Position numbers and translations under genes: made by a program. A stretch of 64,000 nt of DNA, from the NCBI RefSeq assembly GCF_025154075.1, contig NZ_JAOAMU010000002.1, positions 186,001 through 250,000 on the forward strand, written 5' to 3'. Source of the stretch: Chryseobacterium herbae (GTDB lineage: Bacteria; Bacteroidota; Bacteroidia; Flavobacteriales; Weeksellaceae). Under the pieces are notes generated by a model that made no database searches, was not told where the DNA came from, and was given only the letters and a program-made list of their open reading frames with translations. Within the stretch, counting starts at the first letter, position 1; each line of letters begins with the position of its first letter. Below, piece after piece: positions 52,210-61,369 of the stretch.

Positions 52210-52845
52210 TTACTTAATATCTTTCTCCTCCACTTTTTCAAAATCCTTCTTTTCTTCATTCCAGACAAAAGCATGATAATACACATTCTCGTCTTCAGGA
52301 GACTCTTTGCAGATGCTGGCTATAAAAAGTCTGCTGTTCAGATCGAAGATCGCCCGGTCTTCTGCAAACATGCAGGAAGTTTCTTCGCCTAAAGGAAGTC
52401 CATAGATCTTCCCATCACGCACATCCATCATCATTCCCATGATACAACTTGTTCCGCATCCGAAAATTACGGTGATGTAGTAGCTGGCAAAATCAGGAGT
52501 GCCGGCAGCATAGGCATCCTTAATTCTTGTTCTGAAATTGTAAACACCTTCATCATTGGAGAAATCAAGTTTTGCTTTTTTGACGAATTTATAGTTCTTT
52601 GAGGGGAATTTATTGAAAGCAAATTGATAGGAAATTACAGTGTCTTTCGTTTCTGCTTCCTCAGACTTTATATGTTCAGGCTCTTTTATCGTGACTGAAT
52701 CTGTTTTTATTTCCTGTGGAGGTGCTGCCACTACAGTATCAGCGACAGAAGGCTGTGTAGCTTCATTTTTGACGGGTTCTTTTTTTTCCTTGCACGAAAA
52801 TAAAACGATAGCCAATAATGGGATGAGTAATGAGTTGATTTTCAT
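52210..52845 (-). CDS. Lipoprotein of unknown function with FGCGTSC motif
   Basis: 211 residues. The lipobox LFSC puts the lipidated Cys at residue 18, followed by a Pro/Glu/Thr-rich linker to about residue 70. The folded part contains FASYYITVIFGCGTSCIMGMMMDVRDGKIYGLPLGEETSC, where the CGTSC cysteines and the DxxxGKxYGLP pattern define a family I have seen in Bacteroidota and Proteobacteria without a function. It is likely attached to a membrane facing the periplasm. Part of the 50.3-57.2 kb run. Confidence 0.78.
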   Translation of the reverse strand: MKINSLLIPLLAIVLFSCKEKKEPVKNEATQPSVADTVVAAPPQEIKTDSVTIKEPEHIKSEEAETKDTVISYQFAFNKFPSKNYKFVKKAKLDFSNDEGVYNFRTRIKDAYAAGTPDFASYYITVIFGCGTSCIMGMMMDVRDGKIYGLPLGEETSCMFAEDRAIFDLNSRLFIASICKESPEDENVYYHAFVWNEEKKDFEKVEEKDIK

Positions 52846-52870
52846 GGATGTTTTTTTTTAGATGTTCTTG

Positions 52871-53581
52871 TTAGAAAGGCATGATGAGTGTTTTTCCTTT
52901 ATACGCTCCGTTTTCTATTGTAAAAAGAACGGCATATCCTCCGGCTCCATCTGAGTTCACCATGTTGATGTACAAAGTTTCATGTTCTGAATCAAAATAG
53001 CACGCAGCAGATTCAGTATTGATATTGAATAGGTTTTCAATCTCCTTTGGGGGAATCTGAAGTGTTTTCCCACCTATTTTCACAGAGATCGATTGATAGT
53101 GAGTCTGTGGAATAGTTCCATCCGTTCCCCAGATCTGCTGGCCTTTAAATTTATCCTCAACTTTATAATCTTTGTAATCAGTGGTTGAAAAATACTTTTT
53201 GTTTTCCTTATAGTTGAAAGGCTCAGATTCAATAGTAACGGTGATATTTTTTGAATTAAAAACTGCTTTGTTTTCGTTAATAGAAACCGCAGGAACCGAT
53301 TCGTAGGATTCTATAAACTTAACTCTTGAGCTGTGAATGTATCCTGACAGATTTTTCCCATTTTTATCGGTGTAATCAGCGTTAAGCCAGTTCTTGTTAT
53401 CTTCAGGACTGAAAATATAAAGGATCTCATCCGAATTGATCTTTCCAACAATATCACTTTTTCCATCGGCCTCTTTCCTCAAATTCACATAACCGTCTTT
53501 ATCAACGATCTTTGCAAATTGAGCCAACGAAAATTGGAAGCCTAAAGCAGCAGCCAGCAGGATTATTTTATTTGTTTTCAA
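52871..53581 (-). CDS. Secreted SH3-like protein, paralogue of the 2.3-3.1 kb gene
   Basis: 236 residues. A signal peptide ends near FSLAQ (residue 20). The bacterial SH3 segment is clear: KIVDKDGYVNLRKEADGKSDIVGKINSDEILYIF (about 24-57). The remaining beta-rich domain has no known motif. The architecture repeats that of the protein at 2266-3063, with conserved GYVNLR/GYANVR and similar length, so gene duplication is likely. It begins just upstream of the lipoprotein gene on the same strand. Confidence 0.78.
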   Translation of the reverse strand: MKTNKIILLAAALGFQFSLAQFAKIVDKDGYVNLRKEADGKSDIVGKINSDEILYIFSPEDNKNWLNADYTDKNGKNLSGYIHSSRVKFIESYESVPAVSINENKAVFNSKNITVTIESEPFNYKENKKYFSTTDYKDYKVEDKFKGQQIWGTDGTIPQTHYQSISVKIGGKTLQIPPKEIENLFNINTESAACYFDSEHETLYINMVNSDGAGGYAVLFTIENGAYKGKTLIMPF

Positions 53582-53719
53582 ATGCTGTTTTTATCAGTTA
53601 AAATTAATAATTTATTATTTATAAATTTAGATTAAGTGATTTAATATCAGTGCGAAATAAGCTGGATTTCCTCTTTTGAACTTCATTAACTTCCCTCTTC
53701 GAGCTTCAAACTTCCTTTC

Positions 53720-55843
53720 TTATTTAAATATCTTCTGAATCACATTTCCAATCTCCATAAAATCTCCATGGTTGCCTACAGAACGAATCTCCGGACTGTT
53801 TTCGTCAAATTCTGAGAACGGGAAGATCAGGAGATAATTGTTATCACTTAAATATCTGTTCAGTAATTCAGGAATAAGTCTCATTCGTGGAATATAGGAC
53901 TGCATGCCGCGTTTGGCCATCAGAACAATCAAGGCTTCATCTTCTTTCAGCTTTGCAGCGGTTTTTTCACCGTCCTGCCAGGTGCTCATAATGATGAATT
54001 CTGCTTCTATATTGGCTTTTTTAACGATATTTTGAAGAATGTCCAGAATGTTTTCGGGAGCATAAAAAACAACTGTGGCGCCGGAATTTCGGGCTACATT
54101 CCACACTCTCAGAAGGGCATGGAAAAATCCTGCTTCCTTATGAGCATTTTCCGGGATCATCACTGCATATTTCTTAATCGTGGAAAGAGGCTGTGCTGCA
54201 TGATAAACGAGTACATTCACATCATCATTCTGCAGATATCCGTTGTAGAGATTATACACAAAAGAAGGAGAGAAACCTTTTTCATCCTCAAGTCCGATGA
54301 TAAGATCTGTGATATTCTGTTCTTTGATTACATTTTTAACTCCATTGATCACATCGTTGTCATATCTCTTAAGCGTCTGCATCTTAACATCCGCAGCAGA
54401 AGCTGCATCTGCGGCCTGATGAAGAAGTTTTTCCGCATTTTTCACTGAAGATTCATTTTTATCTTCATTAATGACATTTAAAGCAAAGAGATTTTCCGTA
54501 TTTGAATGTGCTTTGATCAGGATTCCCAGATTTACCATTCTGTCTACCGTTTCCTCATGATTGATCGCCAGCAGGATATTTTCCTCTTCATGACTGTTGC
54601 CGGAAACCGTATCTTCATTGTCGCTTTCCGCAATCTTTTGGGCACTTGCCATTGAAATGAATGAAGAAATTGTACAGGAAATCAGGATCAATAGAATACT
54701 TCCGTTCAGGACGTGTTCATTCAATAGTCTTACCGGTTCGCCGGTTTCTGTTTCGGAAAGGATGATGTTGTATCCTACCATAACCGATGCTAATGTTGCA
54801 GCTGCAGAAGCGGAACTCAACCCGAAAATCAGTTTTCCTTCCTCTTTGGAAAGCCTGAACGTCTTTTGGGTCATGACCGCTGAAATATATTTTCCTCCGA
54901 TGGAGGCAACAAGCATAATTCCTGCCACTTCAAGCGTTTCCCAGCTTTTAAAGAAAACCTTGAAATCGATCAGCATTCCTACACTGATCAGGAAGAACGG
55001 AATAAAAATGGCGTTTCCTACAAATTCCACCCGGTTCATAAGGGATGAGGTATGCGGAATCAGTCTGTTTAAAGCCAATCCGGCAAAGAACGCCCCTATA
55101 ATGGCTTCTACACCGGCAAGTTCAGCCAGCATAGCCGCCAGATAAATCATCACCAGCACAAAAATATATTGCGAAATTTTATCATCCACCTTTTTGAAAA
55201 ACCACCTTCCGATAATGGGAAATATGATCAGTACAATCAGGGCAAATACAATAAAGGAAACGGAAAGTTTTACCCAGAATTCTGTCCCTACATCACCTTG
55301 CGACATTCCCACAATCACGGCAAGCACTAAAAGGGCAAGAATATCAGTGATCATCGTTCCACCGACTGTAATATTGACCGCCTTATTTTTTGCAATGCCC
55401 AATTTACTGACCAAAGGATAGGCGATAAGGGTATGCGAAGAAAAAAGACTGGCAAAAAGAATAGACGTTAATACAGAAAAATGAAGGAGATAATAACCTC
55501 CCAGATATCCGAGGACGAAAGGAACAATAAAAGTATAAAGCCCAAACGTAAGGCTTTTCCATTTATTCTTTTTGAAATCTCCCATATCGATCTCTAATCC
55601 TGCCAGAAACATGATGTAGAGAAGTCCCGTAGTTCCGGTAACCACAATGCTGCTGTCTCTGGCCAGTACATTGAATCCATTTGGCCCTATCACCGCACCT
55701 GCAATGATCAGCCCCAAAAGATGAGGTACTTTTATTTTGTTCAAAAGGAGGGGAGCGGCAAGGATGATGACCAGGACCAACAGGAACTTTAATACCGGAT
55801 CTTCTATAGGAAAACTCAGATTATGTATACTCAGTAAAATCAT
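53720..55843 (-). CDS. Cation:proton antiporter with universal-stress domains (KefB-like)
   Basis: 707 residues. The first 400 form a CPA2 antiporter: about twelve helices with GLIIAGAVIGPNGFN, GLLYIMFLAGLEIDM and a membrane Asp pair region (TDILALLVLAVI). After it come two universal-stress-protein-like domains to the end (NILLAINHEETVDRMVNLGILIKAH and YAVMIPENAHKEAGFFHALLRVW) in place of a TrkA-N domain. It should exchange Na+ or K+ for protons in the inner membrane. The lipoprotein gene lies only 8 bases upstream on the same strand. Confidence 0.92.
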   Translation of the reverse strand: MILLSIHNLSFPIEDPVLKFLLVLVIILAAPLLLNKIKVPHLLGLIIAGAVIGPNGFNVLARDSSIVVTGTTGLLYIMFLAGLEIDMGDFKKNKWKSLTFGLYTFIVPFVLGYLGGYYLLHFSVLTSILFASLFSSHTLIAYPLVSKLGIAKNKAVNITVGGTMITDILALLVLAVIVGMSQGDVGTEFWVKLSVSFIVFALIVLIIFPIIGRWFFKKVDDKISQYIFVLVMIYLAAMLAELAGVEAIIGAFFAGLALNRLIPHTSSLMNRVEFVGNAIFIPFFLISVGMLIDFKVFFKSWETLEVAGIMLVASIGGKYISAVMTQKTFRLSKEEGKLIFGLSSASAAATLASVMVGYNIILSETETGEPVRLLNEHVLNGSILLILISCTISSFISMASAQKIAESDNEDTVSGNSHEEENILLAINHEETVDRMVNLGILIKAHSNTENLFALNVINEDKNESSVKNAEKLLHQAADAASAADVKMQTLKRYDNDVINGVKNVIKEQNITDLIIGLEDEKGFSPSFVYNLYNGYLQNDDVNVLVYHAAQPLSTIKKYAVMIPENAHKEAGFFHALLRVWNVARNSGATVVFYAPENILDILQNIVKKANIEAEFIIMSTWQDGEKTAAKLKEDEALIVLMAKRGMQSYIPRMRLIPELLNRYLSDNNYLLIFPFSEFDENSPEIRSVGNHGDFMEIGNVIQKIFK

Positions 55844-55851
55844 AGGTGTTT

Positions 55852-56418
55852 TTATTTGGTGGAACGTACTAATTCGACAGAAAATCTGGCGGTACAGCCA
55901 TTGTCAGCCGTCACGGTTCTGGTTCCTTTTATTTTATTGGAAGAGATGTCATTCAGAAGGACGTTCATCTCAACACTTTTTTTAGCTGTGGAATCGGTTT
56001 TGAATGAAAGTCTGATTTCATTATTCTCATACTTTCCGGAGTACAGCCGTACGAGATTGTTATTGTTAACGATCTTGGTCACCAGTTGGGTAGAGTCGCT
56101 ATCAAATTCCCAGGTATCAGTACGCTGGTCGCCTACTGCATAATCGCTGCAGTTGGATTCCGTGCAGATTACCTTTCCGTTCCAGGGGCCGGAAATACCT
56201 GAAGGCCATGCAGCAATCACTACAGAATCTTTCTTTGAAAAAATACTGTCTCTCATTTTGATGAGTGCCTGGTATTCGGATTCTTTTTTAGCGAATATTT
56301 TTTCTTTTTCGAGCAATTGTTTTTCTCGTTTCGTCAGACTTTTTTCTTTTTCCTTATAATCACAGCTGATCATTAGAAAAGAACCGACAAAAAGGATAAA
56401 AAATGTGTTTTTTAGCAT
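55852..56418 (-). CDS. Lipoprotein of unknown function
   Basis: 188 residues. A lipobox MISC puts the lipidated Cys at residue 19. A charged coiled-coil stretch follows (EKEKSLTKREKQLLEKEKIFAKKESEYQAL), then a beta-rich domain with WNGKVICTESNCSDYAVGDQRTDTWEF. No family was recognised. Its stop lies 8 bases before the antiporter start, so the two are in one operon. A helper role for the antiporter is possible but unproven. Confidence 0.75.
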   Translation of the reverse strand: MLKNTFFILFVGSFLMISCDYKEKEKSLTKREKQLLEKEKIFAKKESEYQALIKMRDSIFSKKDSVVIAAWPSGISGPWNGKVICTESNCSDYAVGDQRTDTWEFDSDSTQLVTKIVNNNNLVRLYSGKYENNEIRLSFKTDSTAKKSVEMNVLLNDISSNKIKGTRTVTADNGCTARFSVELVRSTK

Positions 56419-56517
56419 ATTGTAAATGTTGGCGTAAACAATATAAGAAAAAATCAGGAAAATATAAAATTCAGCGGCTCATATTGGCTTCAATACGGAA
56501 AAATTGACAAGACCATT

Positions 56518-57219
56518 TTAATACTCTATAGGAATAAGGACAATCCCTGAAACATCAAAACCATTCACATTAGTTTTCCATGTGGGTGATTTTTTAACGA
56601 TTTCTATAAGTTTAGTTTTTATATTGTCTGCAATGCTGAGGTTTCTGATTTCTATAAAAGAAGCGGAGCCTTTAGGATCTATATCCAAGACCAAAACAGC
56701 ATTTCCACTATCTTTCTTTTTAAATTTCTGATCCAAAACAGGATAGATGTTTTTTTCTACCCATTGATATAGCGCGGTTTCTCCACCTTCAAATTCCGGA
56801 TGCGGAGGCTTGTTGTCTTTAAACTTGGGTGGAAGGTCATTGGGATAAGCGCTCAGACTAAGATTTTCTTTGATCAGTTTAAGACTTCCTTTTTTGTTTG
56901 GGCTGTATATTTTTTGATTGATCTTATTGGATTTAAGGTCAATATCTATAAAATGGATTTCCGTATCATTGATCCGGTAAAATCCCCGGTGAGTTTCTTC
57001 ACTGGAGGCATTTTTTACCAATGCATTTTCCTTGATAGTATCCCCTTTATTTGGAATCAGGTACAGTTCTTTGGATGTTGACTGGTCTTTTTTGTTCTGA
57101 AGATAAATGTCGTAATTAAAGCTTTTCAGTTTTACATTTTCTCTGAGTTCAGTCTGCTGTGCAAAATAAAATAGCGGCGTCAAAAGTAATGAAATGGTAA
57201 ATAATTGGTGTTTTGGCAT
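56518..57219 (-). CDS. Secreted TonB C-terminal domain protein
   Basis: 233 residues with a signal peptide (LFYFAQQ near residue 21) rather than a long transmembrane anchor. The C-terminal 95 residues fit the TonB/energy-transducer domain: PPHPEFEGGETALYQWVEKNIYPVLDQ, then GNAVLVLDIDPKGSASFIEIRNLSIADNIKTKLIEIVKKSPTWKTNVNGFDV. Many Bacteroidota proteins carry this domain without a classical TonB role. The first half is unassigned. It is the first gene of the minus-strand run. Confidence 0.82.
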   Translation of the reverse strand: MPKHQLFTISLLLTPLFYFAQQTELRENVKLKSFNYDIYLQNKKDQSTSKELYLIPNKGDTIKENALVKNASSEETHRGFYRINDTEIHFIDIDLKSNKINQKIYSPNKKGSLKLIKENLSLSAYPNDLPPKFKDNKPPHPEFEGGETALYQWVEKNIYPVLDQKFKKKDSGNAVLVLDIDPKGSASFIEIRNLSIADNIKTKLIEIVKKSPTWKTNVNGFDVSGIVLIPIEY

Positions 57220-57313
57220 GTGATCAGTGTTGGTGGAACCAAGATAGGGAATATAACGTAATCGGGAATGTTTTTAGGAAATCTTAAAATTTTTCAAAGT
57301 TTTTTTTGCTAAT

Positions 57314-57658
57314 TATTTATTGACCACAGATTTCACAGAAGACCACAGATGATTGAGAATATTTTTACGGCTTTGTTATTATAAAAATCTAGGATTTTGA
57401 AAAACTTAAGTGTTCTTTTATGCAGTTTTATAGTCAACTTCAATTAACTAAAGTGCTTAAAAACTTTTGTGGTTATTATTTATTTCCCACAGATTTCACG
57501 GAGAAACACAGATGATTGAGAATATTTTCTACAGCTTTGTTATTATAAAAATCTAGGATTTTTTGAAAAACTTTTGTGCTCTTCTACGCGATTTTATAGT
57601 CAACTTCTATTAATCTAAAGTGCTTGAAAAAACTTTTGTGCCTTTTGTGGTTGAAATA
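57314..57658. repeat. Tandem direct duplication of about 165-180 bp
   Basis: Copy A (about 57314-57477) and copy B (about 57478-57658) share long strings: cacagatgattgagaatattt, ctttgttattataaaaatct and ttttatagtcaactt. They also share aaagtgctt and acttttgtg. Copy B has small insertions. No coding potential. The words cacagatttcac and aacttaagtg also occur elsewhere in intergenic DNA here. Confidence 0.85.
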
Positions 57659-57687
57659 AGCGCTGCCACATTTTGCAATTTCTTTTC

Positions 57688-58593
57688 TTAATCCACCTTC
57701 TGCCTTGTAAACATTCCTGGTTTGTAATTAATAATAAAAACACCACAGATAATCATGACCGCAGCAAGGATAAATTTAAGGGAAATGTTTTCATCCATGA
57801 TCAACCAACCTAAAAATATGGCAATAATAGTATTCACGTAAGCAAGTATAGAAACCTGCACAGGAGATATTTTGGTTAAAGCATAATGGAACGCAAAAAA
57901 TGCTGCGACAGAACCGAAAACAGACAGATAAATCATCGCTGAAATACTTTTTAAAGACCAGTTTCCGAAGTTATAGTTCTCTGAAAACACTAAGGCGAAA
58001 ATAACCTGTACAACGCCTGCAAAGAGAAACTGATAAAACAGGTTCAGGGTAATATTGCCGCTTTGTATATTAAGTTTCTTGGTGAAAATAGTTCCTGAAG
58101 CCCATCCTGCAATGGCACAGAAAAGAAAAATCATTCCCATTCTGTAATCCGGATTGGCAAGGTCCTGAATACCGTCCCAGAAAATAAAAAGAATCCCGCT
58201 GAAACACAGCAAAACACCGGCCAGCGCTCTGAAACTGAATTTCTGCAAACCGACTGCCAGACTTCCCAGGAACACCAGAATTGGAGAACAGGCACTGATC
58301 AATGAAGCCAGACTGCTGGAGACGGTTTCCTCAGCTACGGTGGTCATTCCGTTGGCTACGATCAGCATCAGAGAAGCGAAAACAATCTGATAGCCTAAGT
58401 TTTTCCAACCTATCCATTTAAACTCTTTTCTTGAAAGAAGAACGACAAGCATTATAATTGCTGCCAGAAACTGGCGAATCCCCGCCACAAACCATGCAGG
58501 AATAGTTTCCACCGCAACGCGTATTGCCAAAAATGTAGTTCCCCAAACCATGGCAACGGTGAGAACGGCAAAAAGAAGTTTGTAATCTTTCAA
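57688..58593 (-). CDS. EamA family (DMT) transporter
   Basis: 301 residues from a TTG at 58593, with ten hydrophobic segments in two EamA repeats. VWGTTFLAIRVAVETIPAWFVAGIRQFLAAIIML and SLKFILAAVMIICGVFIINY are typical ends. Members move metabolites or drugs across the inner membrane; the substrate is unknown. A GTG at 58614 extends the frame by seven codons, but a -7 box TATATTTG (58623-58616) overlaps that region, which favours the TTG start KDYKLLFAVLTVAMVWG. The gene precedes a palindrome separating it from the oxidoreductase gene. Confidence 0.86.
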   Translation of the reverse strand: MKDYKLLFAVLTVAMVWGTTFLAIRVAVETIPAWFVAGIRQFLAAIIMLVVLLSRKEFKWIGWKNLGYQIVFASLMLIVANGMTTVAEETVSSSLASLISACSPILVFLGSLAVGLQKFSFRALAGVLLCFSGILFIFWDGIQDLANPDYRMGMIFLFCAIAGWASGTIFTKKLNIQSGNITLNLFYQFLFAGVVQVIFALVFSENYNFGNWSLKSISAMIYLSVFGSVAAFFAFHYALTKISPVQVSILAYVNTIIAIFLGWLIMDENISLKFILAAVMIICGVFIINYKPGMFTRQKVD

Positions 58594-58615
58594 GGTAAGT
58601 GAATCGTATAACACA

Positions 58616-58623
58616 CAAATATA
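58616..58623 (-). promoter_or_regulatory. -7 box (TATATTTG) of the EamA gene
   Basis: On the minus strand it matches TAnnTTTG. It lies 22 bases before the preferred TTG start and only 1 base before the alternative GTG. Confidence 0.5.
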
Positions 58624-58700
58624 CCTGTTCTGAAATGAATTTTATGGGTACAGTTTGTGGGATTTTCACTGATACAGATGAGGAAGCAGAATGGGAGAGG

Positions 58701-58828
58701 GAAGAGGGAGGCTGGAAGTTACTGATGGTCGTTTGATGACTACAGTTCTTATAAAGTAATTGAAAATAGAATGAGGCTATAGTTATCCTCTTAAACGTCA
58801 TAACTTCCATCTTCCAGCCTCCCTCTTC
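58701..58828. repeat. Long inverted repeat with 18-bp perfect ends
   Basis: gaagagggaggctggaag (58701-58718) and cttccagcctccctcttc (58811-58828) are exact reverse complements; the 92 bases between pair partially. It is the clearest of the word-like palindromes and lies between two minus-strand genes. Confidence 0.8.
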
Positions 58829-58829
58829 C

Positions 58830-59816
58830 TTACTTTTCACAACAGATCACTATTTTCCCAGTTGCTTTTCCACTTTCCAGCAATGAATACGCATCATCTG
58901 CCTGTTCCAATGAATAGGATTGGGAATGGAGCTGAACTTTTACTTTTCCGGTTTCCATGAGAAGGGCTGCTTCTTTTAAAATATCTCCGTGGTGTTTTTT
59001 TCTTTCTCCGGACAAAAGAGGATAGAGGGTGAAAACTCCGGAGTACTTTGCATTCCGGAAAGACAGAGGAGCTAGGCTGTGTGTCCCCCATCCGAGAATA
59101 CTTACCACATGTCCCGTATATTGTTTTACAGCACGAAAAGAATCATCCAGTACGCTGCCTCCAACCGTGTCAACAACGGCATCGAAGCCCAATCCGTTGG
59201 TGTATTGCTGCACATATTGATCAACGGATAAAGTGGTGTAATCAATAGGTTCCGCGCCATATTTTCTGATCTGATCTGAACTGTTTGGTTGTACCGTTGT
59301 ATACACTTTTGCTCCTTTTGCCACAGCGATTTGTACTGCCATATGACCTACACCTCCGGCTCCTCCGTGAATCAATACCGTCTGGCCACTTTGAATATTG
59401 ATCTGATCTGCGAGTGCTTCCCACGCGGTAATAAATATCAACGGTATTGCGGCAGCTTCCTGAAATGAAATGCTTTTTGGTTTTAAGCTAATGTGTTCCG
59501 CATCGGCTGTAATGTATTCCGCTAAAGTTCCCTGATGATCACCAATACCGCCTACCATACCGAAAACTTCGTCACCCATTTTAAAATCATGAACGTTTTT
59601 CCCTGTTTCTATGACAATTCCTGACATATCGATTCCCAATACTGCGGGAAGATTAACTTGAGCGTGAGCAGCCTGGCCGTTTTTAATTTTCAGGTCTAAA
59701 GGATTCAATCCGGCAGCTTTTATCCTGATTAAAACCTGATGGTCTTTGGGGATGGGCTGATCAATATCTTTCATGACGAAAGGTTTTCCAAACTCTTCTG
59801 TGATAAGAGCTTTCAT
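58830..59816 (-). CDS. NADP-dependent quinone oxidoreductase-like protein (zinc-free MDR)
   Basis: About 328 residues from the ATG at 59816. ITEEFGKPFVMKDIDQPIPKDHQVLIRIKAAGLNPLDLKIKNG is the N-terminal MDR domain; VLIHGGAGGVGHMAVQIAVAKGA is the NADP-binding GGAGGVG motif. No zinc-ligand cysteines are seen, fitting quinone oxidoreductases. An in-frame ATG at 59843 adds nine residues. It should reduce quinones or enones with NADPH in the cytosol. It is divergent from an AraC regulator 113 bases away, which may control it. Confidence 0.9.
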   Translation of the reverse strand: MKALITEEFGKPFVMKDIDQPIPKDHQVLIRIKAAGLNPLDLKIKNGQAAHAQVNLPAVLGIDMSGIVIETGKNVHDFKMGDEVFGMVGGIGDHQGTLAEYITADAEHISLKPKSISFQEAAAIPLIFITAWEALADQINIQSGQTVLIHGGAGGVGHMAVQIAVAKGAKVYTTVQPNSSDQIRKYGAEPIDYTTLSVDQYVQQYTNGLGFDAVVDTVGGSVLDDSFRAVKQYTGHVVSILGWGTHSLAPLSFRNAKYSGVFTLYPLLSGERKKHHGDILKEAALLMETGKVKVQLHSQSYSLEQADDAYSLLESGKATGKIVICCEK

Positions 59817-59929
59817 TGTTTTGGTGTTAAGATCTGAATTCATTGTTTTCTTTTTTGATCATACAAATTTCTGAACTTTACCATCTTGAAATGTTGTATT
59901 TTTACATGATTAAAGGGTATAATATTGTC

Positions 59930-60760
59930 ATGAAAAAAGATTTTATTCACGAACCGTTTGAACTGGATTTAAAAGAACCGGTGGATGTCTGTCCAAGAGG
60001 TGGACACAGCGTCAGTTTTTTTGAATTGGTTTATATTGTTTCAGGAACGGGAATACAGGAGATTAACGGGAATGAGTTTCCTTACCGCGAGGGAAATCTA
60101 TTTCTGCTTGTCCCGGAAGATGCTCATCACTTTACTTTTAAAACAAAAACCCAGCTGTTTTTTATAAGATTCAATAAAGTGTTCCTTCAGACCAAGCCTA
60201 TGACAGCGACTTTCCTGAAGCGGCTTGAACAGACGTTTTCCAATCATACTTTCCAGGGACCTGTGATCAAAGGGAGGGATAATGAAAGGTTGATGGGGAA
60301 TCTAATGGAGAATCTGATGATGGCAATGAAAAGTAAGAATCTTTATACTGGTGAAATGATTCAGCTGCTGGTGCAGGCTGTTCTTACTGGGGTTGCTCAG
60401 AACCTGATGAAGGAAGATATGGTAGAAGTGAACGAAATGACTGATCACAAAGCTGCAACTATCATTCAGTATGTGCATGGGAATATTTATGATCCTAAAA
60501 AACTGACCGGGGAACATATCAGCAGTCTGTTTGGGATTTCCAAAACCTATGTTGGACGCTATTTTAAAAATAATACAGGAAAAACGTTAAATGAATATGC
60601 TACCCAATATAAAATACGCCTTATCGAAAACCGTTTAAAATACAGTGATATGCGCATCAGTGAAATAGCTGACGAATTCGGGTTTACAGATAAAAGTCAT
60701 CTGAACCGCTTTTTCAAAAAGCTGAAAGGAGTGTCGCCGTCCGCATTCAGGAATGAATAG
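59930..60760 (+). CDS. AraC family transcriptional regulator
   Basis: About 276 residues from the ATG at 59930. The N-terminal cupin-like sensor contains HSVSFFELVYIVSGTGIQEINGNEFPYREGNLFLLVPEDAHHF. The C-terminal double helix-turn-helix (about 180-276) has GEHISSLFGISKTYVGRYFKNNTGKTLNEY and DMRISEIADEFGFTDKSHLNRFFKKLKGVSPSAFR, the AraC signature. It should sense a small molecule and act on a nearby promoter, most likely the divergent oxidoreductase gene. A frame open from 59843 would add 29 residues of poor coding quality. Confidence 0.92.
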   Translation: MKKDFIHEPFELDLKEPVDVCPRGGHSVSFFELVYIVSGTGIQEINGNEFPYREGNLFLLVPEDAHHFTFKTKTQLFFIRFNKVFLQTKPMTATFLKRLEQTFSNHTFQGPVIKGRDNERLMGNLMENLMMAMKSKNLYTGEMIQLLVQAVLTGVAQNLMKEDMVEVNEMTDHKAATIIQYVHGNIYDPKKLTGEHISSLFGISKTYVGRYFKNNTGKTLNEYATQYKIRLIENRLKYSDMRISEIADEFGFTDKSHLNRFFKKLKGVSPSAFRNE

Positions 60761-60792
60761 CGCTGTGATTTTAAAAAAAGACATTTATTCTT

Positions 60793-60800
60793 TATCTTTG
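60793..60800 (+). promoter_or_regulatory. -7 box (TATCTTTG) of purE
   Basis: Matches TAnnTTTG, 21 bases before the ATG at 60822. Confidence 0.6.
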
Positions 60801-60821
60801 AAGATCTAATAAAATTTGAAG

Positions 60822-61325
60822 ATGGTAGGAATTATTATGGGCAGCCAGAGCGATCTGCCGATCATGGAACAGGCTGCTAATTTTTTGAAAAGCCTTGATA
60901 TTCCATACGAACTGACGGTAGTTTCGGCGCACAGAACACCGGAAAGGATGTTTGATTATGCTAAAACAGCACAAGAAAGAGGCCTGAAAGTGATCATCGC
61001 AGGAGCAGGAGGAGCCGCACACCTTCCGGGTATGGTAGCGAGTTGTACAACTTTGCCGGTAATCGGAGTTCCGATTCTGTCAAGCAATTCTATTGACGGC
61101 TGGGATTCTGTACTGTCTATCCTTCAGATGCCGGGTGGAATTCCTGTGGCAACGGTTGCTTTAAACGGAGCGCTGAATGCCGGAATTCTGGCAGCTAAAA
61201 TTTTAGGAACCGGAAACCAGAAGATTGCTGAAGATCTTCAGAAATATCAGGATGCTTTGAAAGATAAGGTCTTGGGAACGGTTGATGATATTAAAGCTCA
61301 ACACCCCAATCCATACGATAAATAA
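60822..61325 (+). CDS. purE: N5-carboxyaminoimidazole ribonucleotide mutase
   Basis: 167 residues. [17 protein letters not shown] (with the class I GSxSD motif), [13 protein letters not shown] (catalytic His) and [15 protein letters not shown] are diagnostic of PurE. It moves the carboxyl group of N5-CAIR to C4, completing the step begun by PurK. A TTG two codons upstream (60816) is in frame, but the ATG at 60822 fits family starts. A bidirectional terminator follows. Confidence 0.97.
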   Translation: MVGIIMGSQSDLPIMEQAANFLKSLDIPYELTVVSAHRTPERMFDYAKTAQERGLKVIIAGAGGAAHLPGMVASCTTLPVIGVPILSSNSIDGWDSVLSILQMPGGIPVATVALNGALNAGILAAKILGTGNQKIAEDLQKYQDALKDKVLGTVDDIKAQHPNPYDK

Positions 61326-61335
61326 CATTAATAAT

Positions 61336-61368
61336 AAATTACCCCGCTACATGTAACGGGGTAATTTA
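61336..61368. terminator. Bidirectional terminator
   Basis: aaattaccccg / cggggtaattt form an 11-bp stem. It lies between the convergent purE and BspA-like genes, next to the stop of each, and has A/T tracts on both sides. Confidence 0.85.
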
Positions 61369-61369
61369 T

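Noticed and set aside
59843-59929. Longer N-terminus of the AraC regulator
   Set aside because: The extra 29 codons are of poor coding quality and fill the divergent promoter region.
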